DNA of 51,401 nt from an uncultured Eubacteriales bacterium (GCA_902790905.1 CADATO010000016.1:1-51401), one strand, 5' to 3'; numbered from the stretch's first letter, positions 9,160 to 21,340 are shown. The notes: a model not told the origin generated them from the letters alone. Numbers and translations: made by a program.

Positions 9160-9855
9160 ATGCTGAGCATTCAGGAAGCACTGGGCGGCAACAGCTACCC
9201 GGGACGCGGCATTCTCATCGGCCGCAATGAAGAGGGCAATGGCACCTACGTGGTGTATTTCATCATGGGCCGCAGCGAGAACAGCCGCAACCGCATCTTC
9301 TCGAAGACGGAAGACGGCATTCGTACAGAAGCGTTCGACCCGTCCAAGATGGTCGATCCAAGCCTGATCATCTATCATCCGGTCCGTTCCTATGACGGCG
9401 AGCTGGTTGTCACCAACGGCGACCAGACGGATACGATCCGCGACTCCCTGGCGGAGGGCAAATGCTTCCGCCACGCACTCATGACCCGCGAGTTCGAGCC
9501 GGACGAACCCAACTACACGCCCCGTATCTCGGGCATCGTCCACAAGGACGGCAGCATCGCGCTTTCGATCCTGAAGAGCGCGGACGGCGATCCGGCCTGC
9601 TGCTGCCGTTACTTCTACGAGTACGATCACCCCAAGGCGGGGATGGGGTATCTGATCCACACCTATCAGGGCGACGGCAACCCGCTGCCCTCGTTCAAGG
9701 GCGAACCCACCGTGGTCAGCGTTGCCGGCGGCATCAAAGAATACACCGAGGCTGTCTGGCAGGCGCTCAACGAAGACAACAAGGTCTCCATTTACGGCCT
9801 CGCGCTCGGCGACGACGGCACGTGCGAAGACCTGATCATCAACAAGCATGAATAG
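9160..9855 (+). CDS. IMP cyclohydrolase, PurO-like
   Basis: Catalyses ring closure of FAICAR to IMP, the last purine step. The 231-residue protein resembles the IMP_cyclohyd (PurO-type) family, not the MGS-like cyclohydrolase domain of bacterial PurH. It has YPGRGILIGRNEEG near the N-terminus, SENSRNRIF, a YHPVRSYDGELVVTNGDQTD stretch, and GGIKEYTEAVW toward the end. AAAGGAG lies 10 bases before the ATG, 6 bases after the PurF-like gene. The adjacent AICAR transformylase-only protein supports this role: together the two replace PurH. Confidence 0.85.
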   Translation: MLSIQEALGGNSYPGRGILIGRNEEGNGTYVVYFIMGRSENSRNRIFSKTEDGIRTEAFDPSKMVDPSLIIYHPVRSYDGELVVTNGDQTDTIRDSLAEGKCFRHALMTREFEPDEPNYTPRISGIVHKDGSIALSILKSADGDPACCCRYFYEYDHPKAGMGYLIHTYQGDGNPLPSFKGEPTVVSVAGGIKEYTEAVWQALNEDNKVSIYGLALGDDGTCEDLIINKHE

Positions 9856-9876
9856 CAGCGGAAGGAGCACTGAACA

Positions 9877-11052
9877 ATGAAAGAACTGGAACTCAAATAC
9901 GGATGCAACCCCAATCAGAAACCTTCCCGCATCTTCATGCGCGAAGGCGAACTGCCGGTCACCGTTCTGAACGGCAAGCCGGGCTACATCAACTTCCTCG
10001 ATGCGCTGAACTCGTGGCAGCTCGTCAAGGAACTCAAGGAAGCGACGGGCATGCCTGCAGCGGCTTCCTTCAAGCACGTCTCGCCGGCAGGCGCGGCAGT
10101 CGGCCGCCCGCTGACGGACATTGAAAAGAAGATCTACTTTGTCGATGAGGACGCGGAACTGTCCGACATCGCCTGCGCGTACATCCGTGCAAGAGGCGCC
10201 GACAGACTCTGCTCCTACGGCGACTGGGCAGCGCTCAGCGACGAGTGCGATGCGGCGACCGCGAAGTACCTGCTGAAAGAGGTCTCGGACGGCATCATCG
10301 CACCGGGATACACCGAAGAAGCGCTGGAGATTTTCAAACAGAAGCGCGGCGGCAGATACAACGTCGTCCAGATCGATCCGGACTACGTGCCGGCGGAGCA
10401 GGAATACAAAGACGTCTACGGCGTCACCTTTGAGCAGGGCCGCAACAACTACAAGTGCGACGCGTCTCAGCTCGAGAACATTGTCTCGGCGAACAAGGAC
10501 CTGCCCGAGAGTGCGAAGATCGACCTTCTGACCGCGCTCATCACCCTGAAATACACGCAGTCCAACTCGGTCTGCTACGTCAAGGACGGCCAGGCCATCG
10601 GCGTCGGCGCCGGCCAGCAGAGCCGCATCCACTGCACGCGTCTGGCGGGCAGCAAGGCGGACAACTGGTACATGCGCCAGCATCCGAAAGTCCTCGCTCT
10701 GCAGTTCGTTGACGACATCCGCCGTCCGAACCGCGACAACGCGATCGATGTCTACACCTCGGATGAGTGGGAAGATGTCCTGCGCGAGGGCGAATGGCAG
10801 AAGATTTTCAAGGTGAAGCCGGAACCGCTCACCGCGGAGGAAAAGAAGGCATGGATCGCCACCCAGAGCGGTCTGGCGCTCGGCAGCGACGCGTTCTTCC
10901 CCTTCGGCGACAACGTCGAAAGAGCGCGCAAGAGCGGTGTCGCCTATATCGCAGAGCCCGGCGGCAGCATCCGTGACGACAATGTCATCGAGACCGCCGA
11001 CAAGTACGGCATGGTCCTGGCATTCACCGGCATGCGCCTGTTCCACCACTAA
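9877..11052 (+). CDS. AICAR formyltransferase, stand-alone (PurH C-terminal-type)
   Basis: Transfers a formyl group from 10-formyl-THF to AICAR, making FAICAR. The 391-residue protein corresponds only to the transformylase part of PurH. It has KYGCNPNQKPSRIF (RYGENPHQ-like), the catalytic-type FKHVSPAGAAVG, SDAFFPFGDN, and a C-terminal PGGSIRDDNVIETAD...FTGMRLFHH. The inosinicase domain of ordinary PurH (about 200 N-terminal residues) is absent; the preceding gene supplies it. AAGGAG precedes the ATG. It is consistent with the short stand-alone AICARFT branch known in some anaerobes and archaea. Confidence 0.9.
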   Translation: MKELELKYGCNPNQKPSRIFMREGELPVTVLNGKPGYINFLDALNSWQLVKELKEATGMPAAASFKHVSPAGAAVGRPLTDIEKKIYFVDEDAELSDIACAYIRARGADRLCSYGDWAALSDECDAATAKYLLKEVSDGIIAPGYTEEALEIFKQKRGGRYNVVQIDPDYVPAEQEYKDVYGVTFEQGRNNYKCDASQLENIVSANKDLPESAKIDLLTALITLKYTQSNSVCYVKDGQAIGVGAGQQSRIHCTRLAGSKADNWYMRQHPKVLALQFVDDIRRPNRDNAIDVYTSDEWEDVLREGEWQKIFKVKPEPLTAEEKKAWIATQSGLALGSDAFFPFGDNVERARKSGVAYIAEPGGSIRDDNVIETADKYGMVLAFTGMRLFHH

Positions 11053-11067
11053 AGAAAGGAAGAAACG

Positions 11068-12333
11068 ATGAAAGTACTGGTAGTCGGCAGCGGCGGCCGC
11101 GAGCACGCCATCTGCTGGAAACTGAAGCAGAGTCCCCGTGTCACGGAGCTGTACTGCGCGCCCGGCAATGCCGGGATCGGCAAGGATGCGGAATGCGTTC
11201 CGGTCAGCGCGGAGGATATCCCGGGGATCGTCGCACTGGCACAGGAAAAAGCGATCGACCTCGCGGTCATCGGACCGGAAGTGCCGCTCGCGATGGGCAT
11301 CGTGGATGCGCTCGAAGCGGTCGGCGTGAAGACGTTCGGCCCGAACAAAAAGTGTTCGCAGCTCGAGGCGAGCAAGGCGTTCACCAAGTCGTTCCTGGCA
11401 CGCCACGATATCCCGACAGCCAAATACAAAGAGTACACCGACAAGCAGGCCCTGATCGATGACATCGGCATCTTCGGATGGCCCATGGTCATCAAGGCGG
11501 ACGGGCTCGCCGCAGGCAAGGGCGTTGTCCTGGCGGAGAACGCGGTCGAGGCGGAGGCGGCCATCGAGGATATGATGGGCAGCCGCGTCTTCGGCGAAGC
11601 CGGCGACAAGATCGTCGTCGAGGAATGCCTGCGCGGTGTCGAAGCATCCATGCTGTGCTTTGTCGATACGAACACGATCGTACCGATGGAGCCGGCGCAG
11701 GACTACAAGCGTATCCTGGACGGCGACCGCGGGCCGAACACCGGCGGCATGGGGTCCTACTCCCCGTCGCTCGTCTTCAACGATGCGCTGATGGAGCAGT
11801 TGAGAAAGGAGATCCTTGAACCGACTCTCGCAGGGTTTCAGGCCGATGGCCTGGACTTCCGCGGTGTTCTGTTCATAGGACTGATGATCGGCAAGGATGG
11901 CCCGAAGGTCATCGAGTTCAACAACCGCTTTGGCGACCCCGAGACCCAGTCGGTGCTGATGCGCCTCGATACGGATCTGCTGGATGTGTTCGAAGCCGTC
12001 TGTGATGACAGACTTGCGGAGATCGAACTCAAGTGGAAGCCGCAGACAGCGTGCTGCGTGGTGGCGGCCTCCGGCGGCTACCCGGGCAGCTACGAAAAGG
12101 GCAAGGTCATCACCGGTCTGGATGATGTGGACGAAGACATCGTCGTCTTCCACGCCGGCACCGCCTTCGATGCGGACGGCAACATCGTCACCAGCGGCGG
12201 CCGCGTGCTCGGTGTGACAGCACTCGGCGAGACCCACGATGAGGCAAGAGAAAAAGCCTACGACAACATCGAAAAGATCGCGTTCGAAGGCATGCAGTAT
12301 AGAAAAGAAATCGGGATCGTCGGAACGATCTAA
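11068..12333 (+). CDS. purD: Phosphoribosylamine-glycine ligase
   Basis: GAR synthetase joins phosphoribosylamine and glycine with ATP, the second purine step. The 421-residue ATP-grasp enzyme begins MKVLVVGSGGREHAICWK. It has GPNKKCSQLEASKAFTK, VIKADGLAAGKGV (ATP-grasp loop), GPNTGGMGSY and VIEFNNRFGDPETQ. AAAGGAAG lies upstream of the ATG, 15 bases after the AICARFT gene. It consumes the labile product of the PurF-like enzyme encoded three genes earlier, so shared expression makes sense. Confidence 0.96.
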   Translation: MKVLVVGSGGREHAICWKLKQSPRVTELYCAPGNAGIGKDAECVPVSAEDIPGIVALAQEKAIDLAVIGPEVPLAMGIVDALEAVGVKTFGPNKKCSQLEASKAFTKSFLARHDIPTAKYKEYTDKQALIDDIGIFGWPMVIKADGLAAGKGVVLAENAVEAEAAIEDMMGSRVFGEAGDKIVVEECLRGVEASMLCFVDTNTIVPMEPAQDYKRILDGDRGPNTGGMGSYSPSLVFNDALMEQLRKEILEPTLAGFQADGLDFRGVLFIGLMIGKDGPKVIEFNNRFGDPETQSVLMRLDTDLLDVFEAVCDDRLAEIELKWKPQTACCVVAASGGYPGSYEKGKVITGLDDVDEDIVVFHAGTAFDADGNIVTSGGRVLGVTALGETHDEAREKAYDNIEKIAFEGMQYRKEIGIVGTI

Positions 12334-12344
12334 GGAGGTAAGAA

Positions 12345-12980
12345 ATGGGCAAGAAGATCATTACGATCAGCAGAGAATTCGGCAGCGGCGGTCGTCTTGT
12401 CGGCGCGGCCCTGGCAAAGAAGCTGGATGTGCCGTACTACGACAAGAAGATCCTGGACAACATCGCCAAAGAGAATGGTTTCTCGGCAGAAATGATGGCG
12501 GAAGACGAGATGAGGGCAAAGAACAGCTTTCTGTACAGCCTGACGAATGCGTTCGGGACGGCCGGCTACGGTCCGGACACGCTGTCGATCAATGAGCGAT
12601 TCTTTATGGCCCAGTTCGACTATATCACCAACATCGCCAAGAGCGGCGAGGGCGGCGTCATCATCGGCCGTTGTGCAGACTATGTCCTGCGCGACTTCCG
12701 GGATGCGACCAACGTATTCCTGTATGCCGAAGAGGACACCAAGATCGAACGCGCGGTGAACGAGTACGGCATCAAGGATGAGAACATCCGCAAGACGCTG
12801 GCAGACGTTGACAAGGCGAGAGCGAACTACTACCGCTATCACACCGGCCGCAAATGGGGCGAACCGGTCAACTACCACCTCTGCATCGACAGCGGATACC
12901 TGCCGATCGACGGCATTGTCGACCTGATTCTCGACTACGTCGACCTGCGTGACAAGCGCAAGGAGGAAGCGGCAGAATAG
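12345..12980 (+). CDS. Cytidylate kinase-like family protein
   Basis: The 211-residue protein begins KKIITISREFGSGGRLVG, a P-loop variant typical of the cytidylate-kinase-like family that is common in clostridia and distinct from true Cmk. Downstream are GGVIIGRCADYVLRD and NYYRYHTGRKWG, the latter near the usual substrate lid. It probably phosphorylates a nucleoside monophosphate or a related small molecule; the substrate is unknown. AAGGAGG precedes the ATG, 11 bases after purD, so it is likely the last cotranscribed gene of the purine operon. Confidence 0.8.
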   Translation: MGKKIITISREFGSGGRLVGAALAKKLDVPYYDKKILDNIAKENGFSAEMMAEDEMRAKNSFLYSLTNAFGTAGYGPDTLSINERFFMAQFDYITNIAKSGEGGVIIGRCADYVLRDFRDATNVFLYAEEDTKIERAVNEYGIKDENIRKTLADVDKARANYYRYHTGRKWGEPVNYHLCIDSGYLPIDGIVDLILDYVDLRDKRKEEAAE

Positions 12981-13049
12981 TCTTCTGCGTGATATAGGGG
13001 AAAGGGAGAAAACACCCGCGGCATCCGGTCGCGGAGATAGGAGTAAAGA

Positions 13050-14978
13050 ATGAGCGAATCAAAAGGAACGTATTATATTACAACACCGATCTATTACCCC
13101 AGTGACAACCTGCATATCGGGCACACCTACTGCACCGTCATGGCGGATGCGATGGCCCGGTTCAAGCGTGCGCTGGGGTATGACGTACGGTTTCTGACCG
13201 GCACAGACGAACACGGCCAGAAGATCCAGCAGAAGGCGGAAGAAGCGGGCGTCACCCCGAAGCAGTACGTCGACAAAGTCGTTGCAGGCATCAAGGACCT
13301 GTGGGCGACCATGGAGATCTCCTACGACGACTTCATCCGCACCACCGAGGAGCGGCATGTCAAGCGCGTCCAGGACATCTTCATGAAGATGTACAAGAAG
13401 GGCGACATCTACAAAGGCGAATATGAAGGCCTGTACTGCACGCCCTGCGAATCCTTCTGGACGGAGAGCCAGCTGGTCGACGGCAAGTGCCCCGACTGCG
13501 GCCGCCCGGTCGAGAAGGCGAAGGAAGAGGCGTACTTCTTCCAGATCAGCAAATACGCGGACAGACTCCTGAAGAACTTCAAAGAGAACCCGCAGTTCCT
13601 CGAGCCGGAGTCCCGCCGCAACGAGATGATCGCGTTCATCGAGCAGGGCCTCGACGATCTGTGCATCTCCCGCACGAGCTTTGACTGGGGCATCCCGGTG
13701 CCGATCGATGACAAGCACGTTATCTACGTCTGGCTCGATGCGCTCAGCAACTACATCACGGCACTTGGCTATCCGGATGATCCGGAACTGTACAAGAAGT
13801 ACTGGCCGGGCATCAACCTGGTGGGCAAGGAGATCGTGCGATTCCACAGCATCATCTGGCCGGCGATGCTCATGAGCATCGAGGAGCCCCTCCCGAAGCA
13901 GGTCCTGGGCCATGGCTGGCTGCTGATCGACGGCGGCAAGATGAGCAAGTCCAAGGGCAATGTCGTCGACCCGGTCGTCCTGATCGACCGCTACGGCGTC
14001 GATGCGCTCAAGTACTTCCTGCTGCGCGAGTACACCTTCGGGCAGGACGGTGTCTTCACCAACGAAGTGCTGCTCAAGAGACTGAACTACGACCTGGCGA
14101 ACGACCTCGGCAACCTCGTGAGCCGTACCGTCGCCATGATCGAGAAATACAACGGCGGCATCGTGCCGGATGCGGCGGCGGCAGAGCCTGTTGACGACGA
14201 ACTCAAGGAGATCGCGGTCAACGCAGCGGCAAATGTCGAGAAGGAAATGGACGAGTTCAAGTTCAACATGGCGCTCGAGGCCATCTGGGTCCTGGTACGC
14301 CGTGCGAACAAGTACATCGACGAGACCACCCCGTGGATCCTCGCGAAGGAAGAGGCGAGCAAACCGCGTCTCGACACGGTCCTGCACAACCTGGCCGAGT
14401 CCATCCGCATCATCAGCGTCCTGATCAGCCCGTTCATGCCGGCGACCGCACAGAAGATCCGCAAGCAGATGGGTCTGTGGTATGCCGATCCTGAATGGGA
14501 CGACGCGAAGGTCTTCGAGATGATGAAGGGCGAACAGGTCAAGAAGGGCGATCCGATCTTCCCGCGCCTCGACATCGACAAGGAACTTGAGGAACTGGAA
14601 GCGCTCAACAAGCCGGCCGAGGAGCCAAACATCCCGCTCGCGCTCAAGGACGAGATCGTCTATGATGACTTCGACAAGCTCGACCTGCGCGTGGCGACCA
14701 TTCTCTCCTGCGAGAAGCATCCGAATGCGGACAAGCTCCTCGTCTTCCAGGTGAAGATGGGCACCGAACGGCGCCAGATCGTCAGCGGCGTGGCGGCGTA
14801 CTACAAACCGGAAGACCTCGTCGGCAAGAAGGTCGTCGTCGTGGCGAACCTCGCGCCGAGAAAGCTCCGCGGCGTCGAGTCGAAGGGCATGATCCTCTTC
14901 GCGGACAATGTCGTGAACGGCAAATCCAGATACGAGTACATCACCACGGTGGCGGAAGACGGCAACCCCGTCATGTAG
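13050..14978 (+). CDS. metG: Methionyl-tRNA synthetase
   Basis: Charges tRNA-Met. The 642-residue class I synthetase has HIGH at residues 22-25, a zinc knuckle CTPCESFW...CPDCGRP at about 130-151, and KMSKSKGN at about 297. The C-terminal 110 residues form an EMAP/Trbp111-like tRNA-binding domain ([20 protein letters not shown]), as in many Firmicutes. ATAGGAGTAAAG precedes the ATG. The 69-base gap from the kinase gene holds no T-box or other leader that I recognise. An inverted repeat lies downstream at 15008-15033. Confidence 0.97.
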   Translation: MSESKGTYYITTPIYYPSDNLHIGHTYCTVMADAMARFKRALGYDVRFLTGTDEHGQKIQQKAEEAGVTPKQYVDKVVAGIKDLWATMEISYDDFIRTTEERHVKRVQDIFMKMYKKGDIYKGEYEGLYCTPCESFWTESQLVDGKCPDCGRPVEKAKEEAYFFQISKYADRLLKNFKENPQFLEPESRRNEMIAFIEQGLDDLCISRTSFDWGIPVPIDDKHVIYVWLDALSNYITALGYPDDPELYKKYWPGINLVGKEIVRFHSIIWPAMLMSIEEPLPKQVLGHGWLLIDGGKMSKSKGNVVDPVVLIDRYGVDALKYFLLREYTFGQDGVFTNEVLLKRLNYDLANDLGNLVSRTVAMIEKYNGGIVPDAAAAEPVDDELKEIAVNAAANVEKEMDEFKFNMALEAIWVLVRRANKYIDETTPWILAKEEASKPRLDTVLHNLAESIRIISVLISPFMPATAQKIRKQMGLWYADPEWDDAKVFEMMKGEQVKKGDPIFPRLDIDKELEELEALNKPAEEPNIPLALKDEIVYDDFDKLDLRVATILSCEKHPNADKLLVFQVKMGTERRQIVSGVAAYYKPEDLVGKKVVVVANLAPRKLRGVESKGMILFADNVVNGKSRYEYITTVAEDGNPVM

Positions 14979-15007
14979 CCGCCGGCAGCAAAAGATAAGC
15001 AAACGGT

Positions 15008-15033
15008 ATGCCGCATTCTCCGGAGTGCGGCAT
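15008..15033 (+). terminator. Hairpin after metG (weak terminator candidate)
   Basis: ATGCCGCA (15008-15015) pairs with TGCGGCAT (15026-15033), with more pairing across the CTCCGGAG centre. No run of T follows, so it may be a weak or factor-dependent stop, or simply an mRNA hairpin. A second GC-rich hairpin (GCCGCCC...GGGGCGGC) follows at about 15050-15067. Confidence 0.4.
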
Positions 15034-15091
15034 ATTGTGCGATAAGAGGCCGCCCGGTGAGGGGCGGCGCTGACAGAAAGGAACGACCACT

Positions 15092-15937
15092 ATGCGGCTA
15101 TTTGACAGCCACAGTCATATTAACCACGACGAGTTTGACGACGCCGAACGCGCGGCACGGATCCGGGAGATCGAGGAAGATCCCGACCTCTGCTATGTGA
15201 TGGACATCGGCTGCGACATGGCGTCCTCGGTGCTGGCATGCGAGCATGCGGCGAAGTACCCCTGGTGCTACGGGGCGGTCGGGTTTCATCCGCATGATGC
15301 GAAGAACTTCGGCCCCGCCGAGGAATCGCTCATCCGCGGCATGGCGAAAAAGCCTGGCATCTGCGCCATCGGCGAGATCGGGCTCGACTTCCACTACGAT
15401 CTGTCCCCGCGGGATGAACAGCGCGACTGCTTCCGCCGGCAGATCCGGATGGCCAATGAACTGAAGATGCCCATCGTCATCCACTCCCGCGAGGCGGACG
15501 GCGAGACGATGGACATCCTGAAAGAGGAAGGCGCCTTCAGCGAGGAGAGAAAGAGCTGGTTCGCAGAACGGCCTGTCCCGGAGGGCTGGGAGAGCGCCGC
15601 GAAAGACGCGCGCGTGCTCTTGCACTGCTACTCCGGCAGCCGCGAACTTGGCGAGCAGTATGTGCGCCTTGGCGGCACGCTCTCCATGTGCGGGCCGCTG
15701 ACCTATAAGAACGCACGCAAGACGGTGGAGGTGGCGGAGGCCATTCCGCTCGAGTTCCTCCTTGTGGAGACAGACTCCCCGTTCCTGACGCCCGTGCCCT
15801 TGCGCGGGAAACCGAACAGATCTTCCTACGTCGTGCATACGGCTAGAAGACTGGCGATGATCAAGGGCATGGAGCTCGAGGATGTCGCAGAGCAGACCTG
15901 CATCAATGCGATGCGGTTTTTCGGAATCACAGAATAG
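15092..15937 (+). CDS. TatD-family metal-dependent hydrolase (DNase)
   Basis: The 281-residue TIM-barrel hydrolase has the metal-binding HxH at residues 7-9 (FDSHSHIN), GEIGLDFHYD, PIVIHSREAD, a LLHCYSGS His and ETDSPFLTPVPLRGK near the end. Family members are 3'-5' exonucleases acting on DNA or RNA. A stretch of about 40 residues around 145-170 (EEGAFSEERKSWFAERP) is longer than in the short TatD forms. AAAGGAACGACC precedes the ATG. The metG-tatD neighbourhood is common in Firmicutes, where rnmV and ksgA usually follow; here tilS follows. Confidence 0.9.
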   Translation: MRLFDSHSHINHDEFDDAERAARIREIEEDPDLCYVMDIGCDMASSVLACEHAAKYPWCYGAVGFHPHDAKNFGPAEESLIRGMAKKPGICAIGEIGLDFHYDLSPRDEQRDCFRRQIRMANELKMPIVIHSREADGETMDILKEEGAFSEERKSWFAERPVPEGWESAAKDARVLLHCYSGSRELGEQYVRLGGTLSMCGPLTYKNARKTVEVAEAIPLEFLLVETDSPFLTPVPLRGKPNRSSYVVHTARRLAMIKGMELEDVAEQTCINAMRFFGITE

Positions 15938-15983
15938 CGGCCGGTTGCGGCATGCAGCGGCCATAGACAGAAGCGAATAAAAG

Positions 15984-17645
15984 ATGTTAGTTGACAGTAT
16001 CAAAAAACTGATCCGGCAGCAGGCGCTGATCTGGCAGGGCGATCATGTGGTCCTCGGGTTTTCCGGCGGACCGGATTCGCTGTGCCTTTTTGATGTGCTG
16101 TGCGGGCTGCAGGAAGAATTGGGGTTCACGCTCTCGTGTGTGCATGTGAACCACGGGCTCAGACCCGGAGCAGCGGAAGAGGATCAGAAGTTTGTAGAAG
16201 AGATCTGCGCACAGCGCGGAGTGGCGTGCGAAGTGGTGTCGGTGGACTGCCGCGCCGCGGCCCGCGCCCTCGGGCTGACGGAAGAAGAAGCGGGCCGCCG
16301 GCTGCGCTACGACGCCTTTGCCAAACGCGCAGCCGCCCTTGCGCAGCAAGGGGCGGCGCGGGTCGTGATCGCCGTCGCACAGAACCGCAACGACCAGGCC
16401 GAGACCGTCCTCCAGCGTCTTCTGCGCGGGACCGGCACAGACGGCCTGGCAGGCATGGATTACCGGCGATCGGAAGCGGGCGGCTTCGATATCATCCGCC
16501 CCCTGCTCGATACCGGCCGGGCGGACATCGAAGCCTATCTGTCCGCGCGCGGTCTCACCCCGCGGCGCGACCATACCAACGACGAGAACGACTACGTCCG
16601 CAACCGGATCCGCAACGAGCTGATCCCGTACCTGGCGGAGCACTTCAATCCGAACATCGTGGAGACGCTGACCCGCGCGGCGGCCAACGCCCGGGAGGAC
16701 AGCGCCTACCTGCGGCAGCTCGCGGATGAGCGCCTTTTTGACGCCCAGACGGAGGCCGGAGAGATCCCGCTGCCGATGGGCGGCCCCGCTGCTTTTCCGA
16801 GCGCGGCGGAGCGGCCGGACAGGGTCATCCTGGATCGCCAGACGGTCCTCGCGGCGCCGCTGCCGGTCCGTCACCGGATGCTGCGGATGGCGTTCGCGCA
16901 CATCGGCCTGCTGCAGGATATCGCGGCGGTGCACCTCGCCGCCATGGACAAGCTGATAGAAGAGGGCCGCACCTCCTCCAGGACCGTGCTGCCAGGCGGC
17001 TATGTGCTGCGGATCGGGTATGACACCGCCGAATGCCTGACGCCCGGCGGCGCAAAAGGCAGCAGCGAGAACAAGACCGCTGCGGACGGCGGCAAATCCT
17101 CGGAAGTCTATCTGGCAGCGGTGCTCACACGCGAGGAACTGCTGGAGACGATCCGCGAAGAGGCGGCGGAACTGGCCGCGGCTGGCAGGCAGACGGGCCT
17201 GGCCGATGACGAAACGCTGTCCGATGCAGAGCGGATCCGCGCCTATATCTATAGTAAGAACTTCATCGGCATCAGCGAGGCGTCCTGCATCCTCGATGCG
17301 GACAGGGTGGCGATCCTGCTGACGATGGACCGCAGGACGGCGTCCGCGGACAGCGGTATTCCGGCAGGCTCCGTGACAGCGGAGATGCTCCCCGAACTGA
17401 TCGAGTTCCGCACCAGACGCGCCGGCGACCGGCTGCCGCTCAAAGCGGGTAACAAATCGATCCAGGATCTGATGGTCGATGAGAAGATCCCCAAGGACCG
17501 CCGCAACCAGATCCCGCTCGCGGCGGCGGGCAGCACCGTGCTGTGGATCGCAGGCGGGATGCCGCGCCCGCGGTATGCGGCCGGATGCGCGGCGGGGCCT
17601 GAGACTGAGCGATTCCTCCTGCTTGAAATGACTATGTACGTGTGA
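15984..17645 (+). CDS. tilS: tRNA(Ile)-lysidine synthase
   Basis: Makes lysidine at the wobble C of tRNA-Ile(CAU), an essential modification. The protein is 553 residues. The PP-loop SGGPDS is at residues 27-32, with CVHVNHGLRPGAAEED and NRNDQAETVLQRLLRGTG. The C-terminal TilS domain includes FRTRRAGDRLPL and KSIQDLMVDEKIPKDRRNQIP. The region from about 270 to 430 is longer and more variable than usual. The ribosome site is weak. tilS directly before ftsH is a common Firmicutes order, usually with hpt in between; hpt is absent here. Confidence 0.93.
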   Translation: MLVDSIKKLIRQQALIWQGDHVVLGFSGGPDSLCLFDVLCGLQEELGFTLSCVHVNHGLRPGAAEEDQKFVEEICAQRGVACEVVSVDCRAAARALGLTEEEAGRRLRYDAFAKRAAALAQQGAARVVIAVAQNRNDQAETVLQRLLRGTGTDGLAGMDYRRSEAGGFDIIRPLLDTGRADIEAYLSARGLTPRRDHTNDENDYVRNRIRNELIPYLAEHFNPNIVETLTRAAANAREDSAYLRQLADERLFDAQTEAGEIPLPMGGPAAFPSAAERPDRVILDRQTVLAAPLPVRHRMLRMAFAHIGLLQDIAAVHLAAMDKLIEEGRTSSRTVLPGGYVLRIGYDTAECLTPGGAKGSSENKTAADGGKSSEVYLAAVLTREELLETIREEAAELAAAGRQTGLADDETLSDAERIRAYIYSKNFIGISEASCILDADRVAILLTMDRRTASADSGIPAGSVTAEMLPELIEFRTRRAGDRLPLKAGNKSIQDLMVDEKIPKDRRNQIPLAAAGSTVLWIAGGMPRPRYAAGCAAGPETERFLLLEMTMYV

Positions 17646-17651
17646 TAAACT
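17623..17651 (+). promoter_or_regulatory. Promoter for ftsH inside the tilS 3' end
   Basis: TTGAAA (17623-17628) and TAAACT (17646-17651) are 17 bases apart, with an extended -10 TG at 17643-17644. It overlaps the end of tilS and would give a leader of about 100 bases for ftsH. That leader contains a hairpin (CTGCCGC...GGCGGGCAG, about 17672-17698). Confidence 0.6.
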
Positions 17652-17759
17652 TTCTTTTAGTCTTTTTTGTCTGCCGCAACAGATTTTTGGCGGGCAGCGG
17701 AAGGCCTGAGAATGAGAAAATCAGATTTCGTTTCATTTATATATAAGGAGTTTCAGTAA

Positions 17760-19997
<2,238 letters not shown>

Positions 19998-20000
19998 CGT

Positions 20001-21191
20001 ATGCCCGCGAACCGGACGGCGGAAGGTCTCACCCGGGGCGATGCGCTGATCCACGGGACGATCAAAGACCTTCTCAATTTTGAAAAATACACCAGCTTCC
20101 CGGATGCGCTCCGGGGGGCTGCAATCGCCAATGATTTTCAGATGATCCTGCTGAGCGCGGACATGCATCCGGTGTTCAGCGTGGAAACCAGACACCGCAC
20201 CACGGTTGGTGCGGCTGTTCGGCTGGGCAAAGACTATACGTTCAGCAAGGCGGCGGTCTACACGAAGATCGACGTCAACGGCATCCTCACCTACTGGGGG
20301 CCCGTGACCGTGCAGGAGCAGCCGTACCTGATGTTCGTCGTGGACAACGAGGACCAGTACTCCGCGGAGGAGATGACACGGCTCGGCAAACTGATCGAGC
20401 TCGCCATGCAGATGTGGCATTTCTCCCCGGTGCAGGATGCGAGGAACGAGTTCCTGCGGGCGCTGCGGCGCAACAATGCGGCCATGGCGTACAGCCTGCG
20501 CGGCGAGGCAGGGGTGGATCCGGCATGCATTGCCGGCGTCTTTGTCGTCCGTGCGGCGAGCCCCGACGAGGCGGAATCGCTCTGCGAATCCCTGGAGCGC
20601 GCCGGACTCGGCATCCTCCGCATGCATGAAGAGGGCGAAACCAGCGGCATCCTGCTGGCCGGCGGCAAGGCAGAAGCCGCTTCCGGCGCGGCGGAGATAT
20701 ACCGGACATACGAACCCGGCGAGGGAACGACGGTCTTCCACATCACAGGCATCCGGGGACCGGAGGGGGCAGGCAGCGCGTTCGCACTGATCCAGGCAGC
20801 GAGGGAGGCGGCCTGCATTATCCACCCGCAGCAGGCGGTGTTCGGCCGGTACGATCTGGCCCTTGCAAGAAGCGCCGCCCTGATCTATGAACAGGATCCC
20901 GTGCAGCGGCAGGAGTACGCCTCCTGGTTTGATCCGTTCAGGGATCTCACAGCGGCCAAGCGAAAACAGCTCCTCGATACGCTGGAAGTGTTCCTGCTGG
21001 ATGCGGCGCAGAGCACACAGCAGACGGCGCAGCTCCTCGGCGTGCACGCCAACACGGTCCAGTACCGGCTGCACCGCGTTGAAGAGAAAATGGGGCTCAG
21101 CCTGCTGCAGGGGCCTGCAGAGCCGGGGCTGATCCTGGCGCTGGCGCTGCGCCGGCTCGAGCGTGCGGACCGCAGCAGACGGCAGCGATAA
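20001..21191 (+). CDS. PucR/CdaR-type transcriptional regulator
   Basis: The 396-residue protein starts three bases after the ftsH stop, with GGAGTAGCGT as ribosome site. The last 70 residues carry a PucR-type helix-turn-helix: LLDTLEVFLLDAAQSTQQTA followed by LLGVHANTVQYRLHRVEEKMG. The N-terminal half lacks a family domain I can name; it resembles the sensory or GGDEF-like regions of this regulator class. The target is unknown. It may act on ftsH or on the acyl-CoA decarboxylase genes downstream. Confidence 0.78.
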   Translation: MPANRTAEGLTRGDALIHGTIKDLLNFEKYTSFPDALRGAAIANDFQMILLSADMHPVFSVETRHRTTVGAAVRLGKDYTFSKAAVYTKIDVNGILTYWGPVTVQEQPYLMFVVDNEDQYSAEEMTRLGKLIELAMQMWHFSPVQDARNEFLRALRRNNAAMAYSLRGEAGVDPACIAGVFVVRAASPDEAESLCESLERAGLGILRMHEEGETSGILLAGGKAEAASGAAEIYRTYEPGEGTTVFHITGIRGPEGAGSAFALIQAAREAACIIHPQQAVFGRYDLALARSAALIYEQDPVQRQEYASWFDPFRDLTAAKRKQLLDTLEVFLLDAAQSTQQTAQLLGVHANTVQYRLHRVEEKMGLSLLQGPAEPGLILALALRRLERADRSRRQR

Positions 21192-21235
21192 GCCGCAGCG
21201 GCGGGCTGCGGGAGCGGACCGCAAAGAGCGATTCC
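21190..21235 (+). repeat. GC-rich intergenic element with AGAGCGATTCC tail
   Basis: A GC-rich stretch (GCCGCAGCGGCGGGCTGCGG and following bases) ends in CGCAAAGAGCGATTCC at 21220-21235. The same tail ends other intergenic elements in this window (40079-40093, 41200-41214, 44825-44838). It lies between the PucR-type gene and the mmdA promoter. Confidence 0.45.
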
Positions 21236-21340
21236 ACGGAGACAACAACTAGATATAGTGCTTTTTGAACGGCGCCCCACAACACGGGGGCAGACTTCGT
21301 CAAAAAGGTGACAAAAAAGGCTTTGGAGAGACGATTTTTC

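Noticed and set aside
7618..12237. Very long open frames on the minus strand opposite the purine genes (also 1601-2503, 3029-5311, 13059-15002 and 17733-21248)
   Set aside because: They mirror high-G+C codons of clear plus-strand genes, have no ribosome sites, and their products (Arg/Asp/His/Val-rich) match no family.
12981..13049. Possible T-box leader for metG
   Set aside because: Only 69 bases, with no specifier loop and no T-box sequence (TGGNACCGCG-like).
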